A stretch of 64,000 bases of DNA from Argopecten irradians (lineage: Eukaryota > Mollusca > Bivalvia > Pectinida > Pectinidae). The stretch spans positions 33,969,604 to 34,033,603 of the forward strand of contig NC_091138.1 in the NCBI RefSeq assembly GCF_041381155.1, written 5' to 3'. A program made the position numbers and the translations under genes. This document shows, in pieces, positions 1 through 11,268 of the stretch. Under the pieces are notes generated by a model. It was not told the DNA's origin. It ran no database searches and saw only the letters and a program-made list of their open reading frames with translations. Position 1 is the first letter of the stretch, and the number at the start of each line of letters is the position of its first letter.

Positions 1-632
1 TAATTTCAAAAATAATAAAAAAAAAAAATGGATATCGTACATGCTCTTAGTGAATTCTTAATGATGATAAGCATTTGAAAATGAAACTTTTTTTAAGTTG
101 GAGGTAGGGGGTCAAGGTCATTATGACCTCAAATTAACTCCAAGGAGGTGAAAATAGGTAACTGCTAGTTTGTCAAAATAACTACAACAGTGTTGAGATA
201 ATGGCATGGATTTTTTTTCCTTTTTTTTTTCTTTTAAACAAAGAGGACTGGGATTCCTTACCGGTATGTCTCCCATGGATACAAAGGTGAGGAGTACAGT
301 ATGTATATTCCTCATTATCAAACTATAGAGTCAGTGTCCCTTGTCACAAATCATGCATTTTTTCCCTATTATCTAAAATCATACGTTACATGAACTAGAG
401 CCATCAATAATAATACAGAGTACAATCAAACCTGACTTAATGACCACCTCTATTTAAAGACCACGCGCTTATTAAGACCACTTTTGTAGGGTCCCAAACG
501 ACCAACATCATCATAATTCAACCTGTGTATAAAGACCACCTGGCTATAGAGATACTTTTCCCTCTGTCCCTTGGGTGGTCTTTATAGGCAGGTTTCACTA
601 TATGTACATATGTTGGATAATTTGATACAAAC
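1..632. other. Intron/flank of the FAS-type gene, no exon seen
   Basis: This stretch lies downstream of the second coding exon of the minus-strand fatty-acid-synthase-type gene, so it is probably its intron 2. I found no open frame with ketosynthase-like content in it. It holds a MITE at 422-600 and short homopolymer runs. Confidence 0.5.
422..600. mobile_element. Pogo/Tc1-like MITE (AACCTG...GACCACC family)
   Basis: The two ends are imperfect inverted repeats. The left end reads CAATCAAACCTGACTTAATG. The reverse complement of the right end reads AGTGAAACCTGCCTATAAAG. Both run on into GACCACC, and TA dinucleotides flank the element. Related copies occur at 49500-49665 and 59278-59408, sharing the phrases 'gaccacctct', 'attaagac' and 'cctttgggtggtcttt'. 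No coding content is visible, so this is a non-autonomous element. The superfamily assignment rests only on the end sequence and TA flanks. Confidence 0.6.
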
Positions 633-1156
633 CTGCATCCACAATGGCTTCCTGTGTTAACTCTAGTAGCATTCTCAGTTGTGGGTCCATCACATCTGCA
701 ATCTTGGGGTTCACACTGAAAAATCCCGCATCAAATTTTCCTAGATCTTTTAATGTTCCGATCTGATTAGGAGTTCCATCTGGTAAATCTTAAAAGGAAA
801 AGATCATACTAAGTAAAATAAAAATCAAAAATGGAACCTCTTCTCAATAAAATAAGACTTTAAAAGCAAAATAATTTGTAGATACTATAATGTGCAAAGA
901 TTAATTTTCAGTATTGTTGGCTTTTCCTTAAAAAAGAAAATTCAAAATTTTTTTTTTAGCCTGTTATTGTTTTAAATATGGGTAACTATTTTTATGCTGC
1001 AGTACCTTTTGTCCAGCGCTGGTTTTCTGAAACAGAGTTCTCACCCTTCCAAAGGTTGTTACGGAACTCTGCCATATTATTGGCTCCGGGAAGGCGACAG
1101 GAAATACCGCTGATGACAATGGAGTCGTCATCATTTCCAGCAGCCGGACCCTCCAT
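633..1156 (-). CDS. Fatty acid synthase-type / animal FAS-like PKS, N-terminal ketosynthase exons (5' partial gene)
   Basis: Exon 1 is 1006-1156 (ATG at 1154-1156) and exon 2 is 633-788; the gene continues off the left edge. An in-frame TAG lies 20 codons upstream of the ATG, fixing the start. Donor GTACTG follows exon 1, an AG acceptor precedes exon 2, and the join is in frame (split Asp codon). Exon 1 contains [16 protein letters not shown], the first beta strand of a condensing-enzyme domain. Exon 2 contains [12 protein letters not shown], then [20 protein letters not shown], the highly conserved ketosynthase block just before the active-site Cys region, which is outside the window. The family condenses malonyl units onto an ACP-bound acyl chain in the cytosol. 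Spacing and the EAIVDAG end fit animal FASN best. An animal FAS-like polyketide synthase, known from molluscs, has the same N-terminus and cannot be excluded without the downstream domains. Confidence 0.88.
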
Positions 1157-1479
1157 GACAAAGCAGCTATCACAGAAAGGAAAGATCCAGAATGCTGCTC
1201 TTTTTACTGATAACTAATTTAACTGTAAAGAAATTTCATTTTTTCTTTCAATGATGAAATAAATATTTTCTTATTTTTTAAACATAAATTTCTAACTATT
1301 GAGTTTCTAACCATCTTCCCTACCCTGTTCTGATTTAAAACTCTTCATTTTACTCTGTCAGAACCACACAGAACTTCTGATCACACCATTTGTAACTCTT
1401 CTACTTCTGGAAGCTCTATCGTCTAAAAGCTGGTAGATCTTCTGAGAAGACTTCACTGATAGAGTAAAACTGACACTGT

Positions 1480-2560
1480 AGCATGCATGCCTAGCATGTT
1501 TGATAATAAGAATGACATTGACCTTCATTCAAGGTCACATGTGCCAAAAATCATAAAGTCTTAATTAGGCATGTAAGATGCCGACATAGGTCTATGGCTA
1601 CCAAATTTGTTATTATGATTGACTTAGGCCTATATTCAAGGTCACAAGAGGCCAAAAACTAAAGTCTTCAAATGACTAGAAGGCCTATTTAAAGACATAT
1701 ATTAGGCCTGAAGCATGCTGACATAAATGACTACCAAGTTTGTTAATATGTTAATCTTAAAATCTTAAAACTACTTCTTGTCAAGTTCTGAAAGGCCTGG
1801 AGATCTAATATTCAGTCTGTAGCATGCTGACATAAATTGCTACCAATTTTGTTTATATGATTGACCTTGACTTATATACAAGGTCACATGGACCAATCAT
1901 CTTAAAATCTTCAAATGACTTCTTGTTAACATAAGTTCTAGAAGGCTTAGAGATCTTATAGCAAGCTGACATAAATGGCTACAAGGTTTAATATAATTGA
2001 CCTTGACCCATATTCAAGGTCACAGAAGCTAAAATTCTAGCTTTTCATACGAATACCTTGTGAAGTTCTGGAAGGCCCTAGACTTAATATTAGGCTTGTA
2101 GCATACTGACATAAATGCATACCATGTTTGATGATATGAATAATCTTGACCTTCATTCATGGTCACATACTGAAATAAATGGCTAACCAGTTTGTTAATA
2201 TGATTCCCCTTGACCTATATTAAAGGTCACAGGGGCCAAAAAACCCAAAATCTTCAAATGACTTCTTGTGAATTCTAGAAGGTATATAGACCTAATGTTA
2301 GGCATGTAAGGTGCTGACATAGATGGCTACCAAGTTTGTTATTATGATTGACCTTGATTTATATTCAAGGTCACAGGAGGCAAAAAACTAAAATCTTCAA
2401 ATGACTAGAAGGCCTAAAGACATATTAGGCCTGTAGCATGATGACATAAATGACAATCAAGTTTGTTAATATGAAAGACCTTGACCTTCATTCAAGGTCA
2501 CATAGGCCAAAAATACAAAAAAAAAAAAAAAAATCTTTTCAAGTTCTGAAAGGCCTAGAT
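1480..2560. repeat. Degenerate tandem repeat with nuclear-receptor-like half sites
   Basis: Units of roughly 110-150 bp repeat about eight times. Each has the order 'gtagcatgctgacataaatggctacc', 'aagtttgttaatatga', 'ttgaccttgacct', 'attcaaggtcac', then 'aaatcttcaaatgact' and 'tagaaggcctagag'. Another unit continues at 3015-3110 after the LTR element, so the element inserted into the array. Copies are diverged and show no coding frame. Confidence 0.85.
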
Positions 2561-2565
2561 ACATG

Positions 2566-2746
2566 TGTAAAAGGAGCGGGTCGGTGTGGTTTGTATATAG
2601 TGTTAAATACGGTCTCTGTCACTCAGCTGACGGAGCATGCTTCTTTGGCTCAGTCGGTAGAGCCCTAGATTTCCACGCCGGAGACCCGGGTTCGATTCCT
2701 GGTCGGGGCACTAGACAGGAATGTGTATTTTCCCTGTTCTTCTACA
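2566..2746 (+). repeat. 5' LTR of the TRIM-like element
   Basis: 181 bp, TGT...ACA ends. It contains a tRNA-like segment: A box at 2646-2657 and B box at 2689-2699. The D arm (GCTC/GAGC) and T arm (CCGGG/CCTGG) still pair, while the acceptor and anticodon stems only partly pair. It is therefore not a working tRNA gene. Confidence 0.72.
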
Positions 2747-2833
2747 TTGGCGCCCAAGTAAATAACCCATGGTAGGTGGTTAAAGAGTCTCGGGTTGAGA
2801 TTTAGGAAATCTCAAGAAAAACAGGGGGAGTAG

Positions 2834-3014
2834 TGTAAAAGGAGCGGGTCGGTGTGACTTGTACATAGTGTTAAATACGGTCTCTGTCACTCAGCTGAAG
2901 GAGCATGCTTCTTTGGCTCAGTCGGTAGAGCCGTAGATTTCCACGCCGGAGACCCAGGTTCGATTCCTGGTCGGGGCACTAGACAGGAATGTGTATTTTC
3001 CCTGTTCTTCTACA
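2834..3014 (+). repeat. 3' LTR of the TRIM-like element
   Basis: 181 bp, matching the 5' LTR except for about six substitutions; both pol III-type boxes are preserved. The right flank returns to the tandem-repeat sequence found before the element. Confidence 0.72.
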
Positions 3015-3110
3015 CACGTACCTGAAATTAGACTTTATCATGTTGAGATAAAGGGCTACCAAGTTTGTTTATATGAATGACCTTGACCGAAATTCCCTGT
3101 TGGTGAAAAG

Positions 3111-4010
3111 CCCATGACAATTTCTAGTATTGCCAACTGACCAATGCAGTTGCGAAGATAATTTTTTCATAAGTTGTAAGAGCCTGTCATCTTCGTCAAA
3201 TACAGACACTTTCATTATATATTACTCGACAATTTTTTTCCATTTAGAATTTTAAGATTGTTTTCGAAACAGTATCTTTCGTTCTCATTGTCTGTCATTG
3301 CAATAATATACGCCAGTATTCGGTGTAGAATCAAACGAACACACGTAGATCAATATTTTGTCATGGCGAAAATTGTCTCCGTCGGCGATGTTGACTGTAT
3401 GTTTCCATATACGAGATATTCGGTGATTTTATTCATATGTGTGTATTTCCGTCTTATTTACACAAGTTGATATGGGACAATTATCATCTAGACATTTCAA
3501 ACTTCATATCGCTCACTCACCTTTCACCTGTTTACTTCAATGGAAGCCAGTTCGTCTCCGGGGACACGATGCACGTGCTTTTCACATCGGCTATACTCGG
3601 TAATTTCCGTACATGTAAACGGCGAACAGTAAAAAATGCAAATGTTTTTATCGAAATTCCATGAAAGACAATCATTCCCATGCCAACTTATTTGGTGTAT
3701 CCTCTACGACTTCAGTGATCATGTGTAGTTGTTCATCATTGTGACGAAAGGGACAACTACAATCGGTCTGACGATAAGAAATGACAGTTGCACTTGTGTA
3801 TTGATCTTGGATTTGATGTAATGCTATGGGCTCATATTTTTTGTTTTTAAATTTTCCTTATACCTTGCATATCTACAATTCATAATGAAAGTTGTCGATG
3901 TCTGTTGTTTTAACTTGTATCAATACTAAAAATATTGAGTTAATATTCCATAATTGTGATTCTTTTCTGTTTTGCGTCCGCGTGCCGACTGCTGGTGTTT
4001 TTGTTTGATG
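3111..4010. other. Intergenic, no gene recognised
   Basis: Two short open frames here (about 70 and 75 codons) have no recognisable domain and no convincing splice context. I see no RNA gene or clear repeat. Confidence 0.5.
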
Positions 4011-4114
4011 TTTGATTAGTTTAACGTCCTATTAACAGCCAGGGTCTGCTGGTAGGTTTTACGTCCTATGAAATCATAGGGACCTGACACGACTTTTTTT
4101 AACCAACGCTAGTA

Positions 4115-4145
<31 letters not shown>

Positions 4146-4190
4146 CATATGTATACTGTTGGTTAAAATATTTCGTGTCAGGTCCCTGTG
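4011..4190 (-). repeat. SINE 3'-tail fragment and adjacent palindrome
   Basis: At 4011-4046 the minus strand reads GACCCTGGCTGTTAATAGG followed by ACGTTAAAC, the conserved tail type of tRNA-derived SINEs common in molluscs. It is followed by an inverted repeat with arms at about 4077-4108 and 4158-4188 (shared core AGGGACCTGACACGA) separated by an (AT)n run. Confidence 0.65.
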
Positions 4191-5636
4191 CATGAAATGA
4201 ATGAAATGAACAAACACAGTATTTAGGAACTGAGCAACCAAAGACATGCAACAGAATAACTATTAAAGTCTTCAATTTGATCAATTACAATAGAATAACT
4301 ATTTTTGAGAAAAATATACGTCGTCACCTACATCAAATTGTAAATTTTAATGCATAAAAAGAGTAAGTTATTTAGGGAAAAAATATGTTTATATTCTTGT
4401 TTGTTTTCTTATCTGGCTGGCTGCAAAACACGCTAAACAAAAATAACACAATTGTGGCCTTAGAAATGGAATACTAGTAAGGAAAATGTTTGGGACACTG
4501 CATCGTAAAACCCTTCTTAAATACTGGATATACTAGTATAGTTCAAACGAGTATTTTATATGGGACAATGAAATGATAATGATATACGATGGTAAATAAG
4601 ATCAATCAGAAGCATGGCACAAAAATGGAAGCGCAAGTACTGTTACCATACCAAATCAAAAATATAAGTTCCAACATATGAATAAAATTTCACAAAATAT
4701 TACGTGAAATATGGATACTTCTAGTTTTTATTTGACCCCTTTCACGTTTAGGTTTTAGTCGACTGCATTTAATGTTCCAGTTCTATCTACTAGTAACAAT
4801 GCAATACACTGTATTTTCACACAGTTTCAGTTTTCAACATGAGGTATTAAATTACAATTCAAAATTAAATGACAACAAAAAGTGGGATAGGAAGGATGCA
4901 TACAATTACAACTATTTCTTAAGTGTTTTTTTTTTTTAAGTTTAAGTTTACTCGTATCGGCGTTAACTTCGCGATTTCGACTTATGTTCAAATCGCCTTA
5001 CCGGAAATACAGTATCACCATCCATTAGATACAAGATGTTTTGTGACTTTCCATCCATCACATAAAAAAAATGCAACAACTTGCGAGTTTAAAAATTTTA
5101 ATACGATTTCTCTTTGGTGACATCACAGGCGCACGCATTTTGTTTTAACAAAAATATTATAATAGATGTCTTGTTAATATTCACTGTTATTATTACCAAG
5201 ACATGCTGTCAGATTATCTTTTAGTCTGCAAATACCCGTGGTGACATGTGTGTCAATTGTCCAGCTACTTTCAACAGGAATCGTTAAATATTTTTGTCCA
5301 CTTTTCAAATATCGTTTCATGTTTTTATATGTTCAAATGATGTTGAGAAATATTTCATTGTAGTTTGTCGAACCATTTTAACTTGGTGAGTTGGTCCTAA
5401 TCATTGTCAGCATTGACCATCTCATCCATTACACTCCTTGGTATGTTAGTATCATTGGTAGGCGAAGCTGTGACCATCAAGACATAGCTAGAGCATTTAA
5501 CAATGTTTATAATGTATGTAGTTGCCTTTACCGTATACAATAGAGGGTGTATACTTATGTATAGTAGTGGGCCTTTAACTATGTTCCAAAGGGCATATCG
5601 TTTTTATAAGTTCAAACGAAAGACTATATAAATATT
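4191..5636. other. Intergenic, no gene recognised
   Basis: AT-rich sequence between the SINE tail and the last exon of TLCD4-like gene A. It should include that gene's 3' untranslated region near its right end. No other feature is supported. Confidence 0.5.
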
Positions 5637-8600
5637 TCATTGCGGTTTGTCCAAACTTTTGATTTCGTTTCCATTACTGTCAGCATTGGCCATCAATACT
5701 TTACGAGCACCCATTAAAATTTTTACACTCCATATGACATTCAAGACGTCTAATAATAGACACAGGACAACCAAAAATGATGGTAGATCTCCTAAAGGCG
5801 CTAAATCTTCTGACCCCATGTACGTGTAGACTGTATACCAGAACTTCGGCATAGGAAATACCCTGACAGATAAGAACGTGATGCAAAGTATACAGCCGTT
5901 TAAGATGTATATTGTACCGGATTTATTAAAGTTTTCTTTTTCCAACATCCACCTGGAATAAATAAAGCATGATTGTACTAAAAATTAACATAAATGTGTT
6001 CTCTAGCAGAACCGTCAGAAATTAAACTGAAGGTGGGATACAGTGTGGTAACGGATGACGAAAGAAAGTATTCCAAGAACATCCTCGATGATCCAGGGGT
6101 TACTACCACTGACGTTATGTTCATCCCTGTGATGTTAACCCCTGTTGTACCGAGGATGTTCAATGAATGGACAGAATCGTAGGATGCATTTAGTTTTGGT
6201 TTTCAAACTTTAATGTTTAATGTTAGTAACGAGGACTTTAATAACATTAGTTAATTACATTGTTAATTTTAAATATATTTTATAATATTGTCATAAATTG
6301 TTAGCAATAGTATAATTAAGATTTTATTACCGTATGTTTAAAAATATCGTGGAGAAGTTGGCCATCACTCTAAAGTTCGCAAAATAGGATAGAATACCAT
6401 AGCTCTGAAATAAAAGAAATACGGTCTTAAATCAATCAAAGAATGTCTATATAAACCTGTCTAACATTGTTTTCGTCAGTTATAATCGTTGTACTCCAAA
6501 AACCATAAATCATAAACATTTATCCATAACAGTGTAAAACACAATAATAGTGGACAAAAGATGAAGAAGAAATAACATACATACAAATGCAGCGTAGAAG
6601 ACGAGAATCAGCGACATGATGTAGAATAAAAAAAAAAAAAAAAAAAAAAACAGTGAACGCTTGGTGAGGGTCATCAATCAATCTCTCCCAAAGTTCACTG
6701 TGGTCCCTAGTCCGCTAAACCTGTCTATATATCATTAGGCCTTTTTTGCCTAATAAATAGTCTATATTAGGCCAAAAAACTCTAATAATTTAGGCAGGTT
6801 TAGCAGACTTTGTGGACCATTATTGAAATCAGAGGGCCACAATGAACTCAAACAAAGAATGGGTGAATAGAAGACAGCATACTTTCAAAGACAAAAAACG
6901 AAGGATGCCTACATTAGGAAATTTGTGACGGCATAATAGAAGGGGAAAACTGTGGACGCTTAGGGAAACAAATTGTGGACGCTTAGGGAAACAATTTGTG
7001 GATGCTTAAGGAAACAAACTGTGGACGCTTAGGGAACAAACTGTGGACGCTTAGGGAAACAAATTGTGGACGCTTTGGGAAAAAATTTGTGGATGCTTAA
7101 GGAAACAAACTGTGGACGCTTAGGGAAACAAACTGTGGACGCTTAGGGAAACAAACTGTGGACGCTTAGGGAAACAAACTGTGGACGCTTAGGGAAACAA
7201 ACTGTGGACGCTTAGGGAAACAAACTGTGGACGCTTAGGGAAACAAACTGTGGACGCTTAGGGAAACAAACTGTGGACGCTTAGGGAACAAACTGTGGAC
7301 GCTTAGGGAAACAAATTGTGGACGCTTAGGGAAACAATTTGTGGATGCTTAAGGAAACAAACTGTGGACGCTTAGGGAACAAACTGTGGACGCTTAGGGA
7401 AACAAACTGTGGACGCTTAGGGAAACAAACTGTGGACGCTTAGGGAAACAAACTGTGGACGCTTAGGGAAACAAACTGTGGACGCTTAGGGAAACAAACT
7501 GTGGACGCTTAGGGAAACAAATTGTGGACGCTTAGGGAAACAAACTGTGGACGCTTAGGGAAACAAACTGTGGACGCTTAGGGAAACAAACTGTGGACGC
7601 TTAGGGAAACAAACTGTGGACGCTTAGGGAAACAAACTGTGGACGCGTAGGGAAACAAACTGTGGACGCTTAGGGAAACAAACTGTGGACGCTTAGGGAA
7701 GCAAACTGGACACTAAGGGAAACAAACTGTGGACGCGAAGGGGAAACAAACTGTGGACGCTTAGGGAAACAAACTGTGGGACGCTTAGGGAAGCAAACTG
7801 GACACTTAGGGAAACAAACTGTGGATGCTTTAGGAAACAAACTGTGGACGCTTAGGGAACAAACTGTGGACGCTTAGGGAAACAAACTGTGGACGCTTAG
7901 GGAAACAAACTGTGGACGCTTAGGGAAACAAACTGTGGACGCTAAGAGAAGCAAACTGGACACTTAGGGAAACAAACTGTGGACGCTTAGAGAAACAAAG
8001 TATGGACGCGTAGGGAAACAAACTGTGGACGCTTAGGGAAACAAACTGTGGACGCGTAGGGAAACAAACTGTGGACGCTTAGGGAAACAAACTGTGGACG
8101 CTTAGGGAAACAAACTGTGGACGCTTAGGGAAACAAACTGTGGACGCTTAGGGAAACAAACTGTGGACGCTTAGGGAAGCAAACTGGACACTAAGGGAAA
8201 CAAACTGTGGACGCGAAGGGGAAACAAACTGTGGACGCTTAGGGAAACAAACTGTGGATGCTTAGGGAAGCAAACTGGACACTTAGGGAAACAAACTGTG
8301 GACGCTTAGGGAAACAAACTGTGGACGCTGAAGGGAAACAAACTATGGAAGCTTAGGGAAACAAACTGTGGGCGCTTAAGGAAACAAACTGTGGACGCTT
8401 AGGGAAACAAACTGTGGACGCTTAGGGAAACAAACTGGGGACGCTTAGGGAAGCAAACTGGACACTTAGGGAAACAAACTGTGGACGCGTAGGGAAACAA
8501 ACTGTGGACGCTTAGGGAAACAAACTGGGGACGCTTAGGGAAGCAAACTGGACACTTAGGGAAACAAACTGTGGACGCGTAGGGAAACAAACTGTGGACG

Positions 8601-11268
8601 CTTAGGGAAACAAACTGTGGACGCTTAGGGAAACAAACTGTGGACGCTTAGGGAAACAAACTGTGGACGCTTAGGGAAACAAACTGTGGACGCTTAGGGA
8701 AACAAACTGTGGACGCTTAGGGAAACAAACTGTGGACGCTTAGGGAAACAATTTGTGGATGCTTAAGGGAAACAAACTGTGGACGCTTAGGGAAACAAAC
8801 TGTGGACGCGTAGGGAAACAATTTGTGGACGCTTAGGGAAACAAACTGTGGACGCTTAGGAAGGTTGAAACAGCATATTTTCAAAGACAAACGTCAAGAC
8901 GAGGTGTGTGTGTAAATGTGAGACAGCATACTTACAATGACGTAATAGAAGGCGGTGATGGTGGAGGCGTGGTGAATACAATACTTGACGGTTTCAGTAC
9001 TCTCTTGGCAGTCCAATATCATGAAGACTCCGTCTGTAGTGTACAACAATATAAATATAAGTCGGTTATATTGGTGACATGGACATTTTTATAACTTGAC
9101 AAGTTATTATGAAGTTTTAGTACTTGTATATAAATATCAATTATTCTTTCCGATATATTCCAAGAATCAGCAACCATAAATTCCAGTTACCAACATTAAA
9201 GATGCTCCACCGCCGACATAGCAATAACGATTCTCATCATTTGAACAATAACTGGTGTTTAATCGCGTATATATATGTCTGATTAACACAATAATATAAT
9301 TTATTTTGCTTTTGGTGCATGCGCAATCAGTACTTTATTTCATATCGGATATAGTAGCACGGAATTTTTCGGGATGCAATTAAATATTTATCTTGAAGTA
9401 AAATGAGAAGCTCAAACTTATCAATGGTGGTAATGGTGTAAAGTAAATTACTTTTGTAAGTGAAGAAAAATACTTATTCGTCTGTTCCTGTTTTTGACAG
9501 AGAAAACTACTTTTTGTCAGCGCCGGAGCATCTTTAAAGTTTGCTACATATACCTTTGGTACTTTTACCACTTATAACCAATACACATATAAGGCTACAT
9601 GTTAACGATCATCGTCCTTAGATGACATCAAGCGAGATATGCATGATTTGTTTTGATTGTGTTTTCTCTATTATTATTTTCAATAAATATGTAAAATAGG
9701 ACAAATGCATATGATAGATCAAGTTATTTTCGTACTTTGATTCTTGAAGTTTCTGCCTTCTTCCAGGATCATACAAAAATGTACAAAAAGGGACTACATA
9801 GATCGACGGTCAAACTCTTGTTTGGTGAAAATTGTAATACCAATTATAAACATTAAGTCATAAAGACTTCTCCGCAATACAACATCATTTGTCTTGTATT
9901 ATGTACAATTTTCTTTCTACTAAATTACCTTACAGTAATTTCCTCATCCTCGATACTCCAGGGGTTACTATCACTGACGTTACATATGGTCGGTGATAGT
10001 AACCCCTGCATCATCGAGGATGAAATTTTAATAATCTGTATTTGTAGCAATGTCTATTTTCTCCTTCGTTGTTGTACTTGCCTGCTAATGCAAATCCCAC
10101 TACTATGGCACAAGTAATTCTTATCAACGGACGGTCACTCCTTAAAATGAAAGTAAACATAAGTATACTAGTAAGTCGAGTCTTACAAGCCAATAGGCAA
10201 AGTAAATATTGGAATGGTCAACGTTACGGCCAGAATTTGGGATCATAAAACGTGTTTGATATAAGTTTTGGGTAAGACATAATGTATTCAGTTAGTGATT
10301 TGCCTTGTTAAAACCATCCTCGATACTCCAAGTTAATATCACTGACGTTATATCCACAACATAAATGATTTCGTTGTATAACTGGAGACAACCGAAGACA
10401 CAGGTAATTTGACCCTTTGGTGTACATCAAAGGCATTGTAATACAAGCCTGTGATTGGTCAGTTTTTTTTTTGCTAAACTGCCTCAAATTTTACTATGAT
10501 AATTATAGTCCAGGGTGAATATAAAGTCAGTGATAGTAACCCATGGAGTATCGAGGATGATTTAAAACATAAGAGAGGATATTTCCCCAATGTTATCATT
10601 TACTTACCATACAGGATCGTTGTAGACCACCTCGTCATACAGCAGAGTATAAAAACAGGTCGCACTGACGATTAAGGAGTGGACACACGACACCACACTG
10701 AATGTAAATAATACAATTTCATAAGTTATAACGTCGATTTTAATTGGATGGCAGAGTTATGTGACGATTTCTAAAACGATAACGTGAAATTTGATTGGCT
10801 GATATTTAAGTTAGAACAACGTGATCCCTGACTGTCTAATGTTAACGTCAAATCTGATTGGCTGATAGAGCAGTCTAATAATTACAGAAAAGGATAATAT
10901 AGCCTCTGATTGACTAACGAAAACGTCAGATGTGATTGGCTAATATGACCAATGACGCTATAATAATTTAAAAAGGTAATCGCTATATTTGAGTAGCTGA
11001 TAAAACGACGATGTACATGTCAGTCAAACGACAAACTGTTTTCAGCCTCCTGAGGTTCTGATTTGAGCTTTACTTTAGAAATTCCAGTTACTAACCGAAA
11101 GTCCCAGCTACGCTGGACATATAAAGCAAGATGTTTGTAGAACTTCGACAACTTTGTGGATATCAAAGGAACTATTCTTCTATAGAGGAACATAGTCATA
11201 CAAAAGGTTATCAATGTCACAGGGTAATATGTCCACTCAAACACCAAACCCTTATCCATTCTCGTCAT
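5637..11268 (-). CDS. TLC-domain protein, TLCD4/TMEM56-like, gene A
   Basis: Six coding exons: 11096-11268, 10608-10697, 10082-10140, 8936-9033, 6331-6404, 5637-5952, giving 269 residues (human TLCD4 is about 263). All phases agree. The protein is a multi-pass membrane protein with one TRAM-LAG1-CLN8 (TLC) domain. Landmarks are VVSCVHSLIV (exon 2), YDEVVYNDPVW, the paired His of KYCIHHASTITAFYYV (about residues 128-129), SYFANFRVMANFSTIFLNIRW across exons 5/6, and a final LDVLNVIW helix before a polar tail. TLC proteins sit in the ER or plasma membrane. TLCD family members influence membrane lipid composition, but the biochemical role of TLCD4 is not established. Intron 3 starts with GC rather than GT (10080-10081). 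Intron 4 contains a 1.9-kb minisatellite and a decayed second exon 4. It is the most diverged paralogue of the cluster. Confidence 0.88.
6080..6158. mobile_element. Palindromic MITE, CATCCTCGAT family (copy 1)
   Basis: 79 bp with ends CATCCTCGATGATCCAGGGG and the inverted form ending ACCGAGGATG. The flanking 9-mers TTCCAAGAA and TTCAATGAA match at 7 of 9. It lies in intron 5 of gene A. Confidence 0.7.
6585..6623 (-). pseudogene. Decayed duplicate of TLCD4 exon 4 (3' end only)
   Basis: The minus strand encodes IMSLILVFYAAF ending at a good donor, GTATGTATG. This aligns with the end of true exon 4 (HASTITAFYYVI, then GTAAGTATG). Upstream there is only a T run of about 22 and no AG acceptor, and the His pair is gone. 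It sits in intron 4 of gene A in the expected orientation. A chance resemblance is possible because only 13 codons are compared. Confidence 0.4.
6947..8862. repeat. 23-bp minisatellite in intron 4 of TLCD4 gene A
   Basis: About 80 head-to-tail units with core TGTGGACGCTTAGGG followed by AAACAAAC. Some 20-bp variants contain GGACACTTAGGG. On the transcribed strand each unit gives TTTCCCTAAGCGTCCACAG, a pyrimidine stretch ending in CAG. Open frames within it are repeat artefacts. Confidence 0.97.
9945..10022. mobile_element. Palindromic MITE, CATCCTCGAT family (copy 2)
   Basis: 78 bp, almost entirely an inverted repeat: CATCCTCGATACTCCAGGGG then TTACTATCAC, mirrored by GTGATAGTAACCCCTG and ending ATCGAGGATG. 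No convincing target duplication remains. It lies in intron 3 of gene A. Confidence 0.75.
10315..10559. mobile_element. Palindromic MITE, CATCCTCGAT family (copy 3)
   Basis: 245 bp with the same terminal inverted repeats. The flanking 9-mers TGTTAAAAC and ATTTAAAAC match at 7 of 9. It lies in intron 2 of gene A, about 50 bp downstream of the exon 2 donor on the gene strand. Confidence 0.78.

Larger units (their letters stand above)
2566..3014 (+). mobile_element. TRIM-like miniature LTR element with tRNA-like LTRs
   Basis: Two direct repeats of exactly 181 bp (2566-2746 and 2834-3014) flank an 87-bp internal segment. They begin TGTAAAAGG, end CTTCTACA, and differ at about six positions. One base after the left repeat comes TGGCGCCCAAGT, shaped like a retroviral primer-binding site. 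Just before the right repeat lies a purine tract (AAGAAAAACAGGGGGAG, 2814-2830). LTR + PBS + PPT + LTR without genes is the definition of a terminal-repeat retrotransposon in miniature. Each LTR contains an A box (TGGCTCAGTCGG) and a B box (GGTTCGATTCC) at tRNA spacing. No clean 4-6 bp target duplication is visible (left flank ACATG, right flank CACGT). The alternative is two tRNA-derived SINE copies, but equal lengths, TG...CA ends and PBS/PPT favour the LTR reading. Confidence 0.72.

Noticed and set aside
2646..2717. tRNA gene with perfect A and B boxes
   Set aside because: The anticodon stem and part of the acceptor stem do not pair, and the same sequence recurs inside both 181-bp LTRs, so it is a tRNA-like part of a mobile element.
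8399..8590. 63-codon open frame with repeated FPKCPVCFPKRP motifs
   Set aside because: It only translates the 23-bp minisatellite, which stays open by chance.
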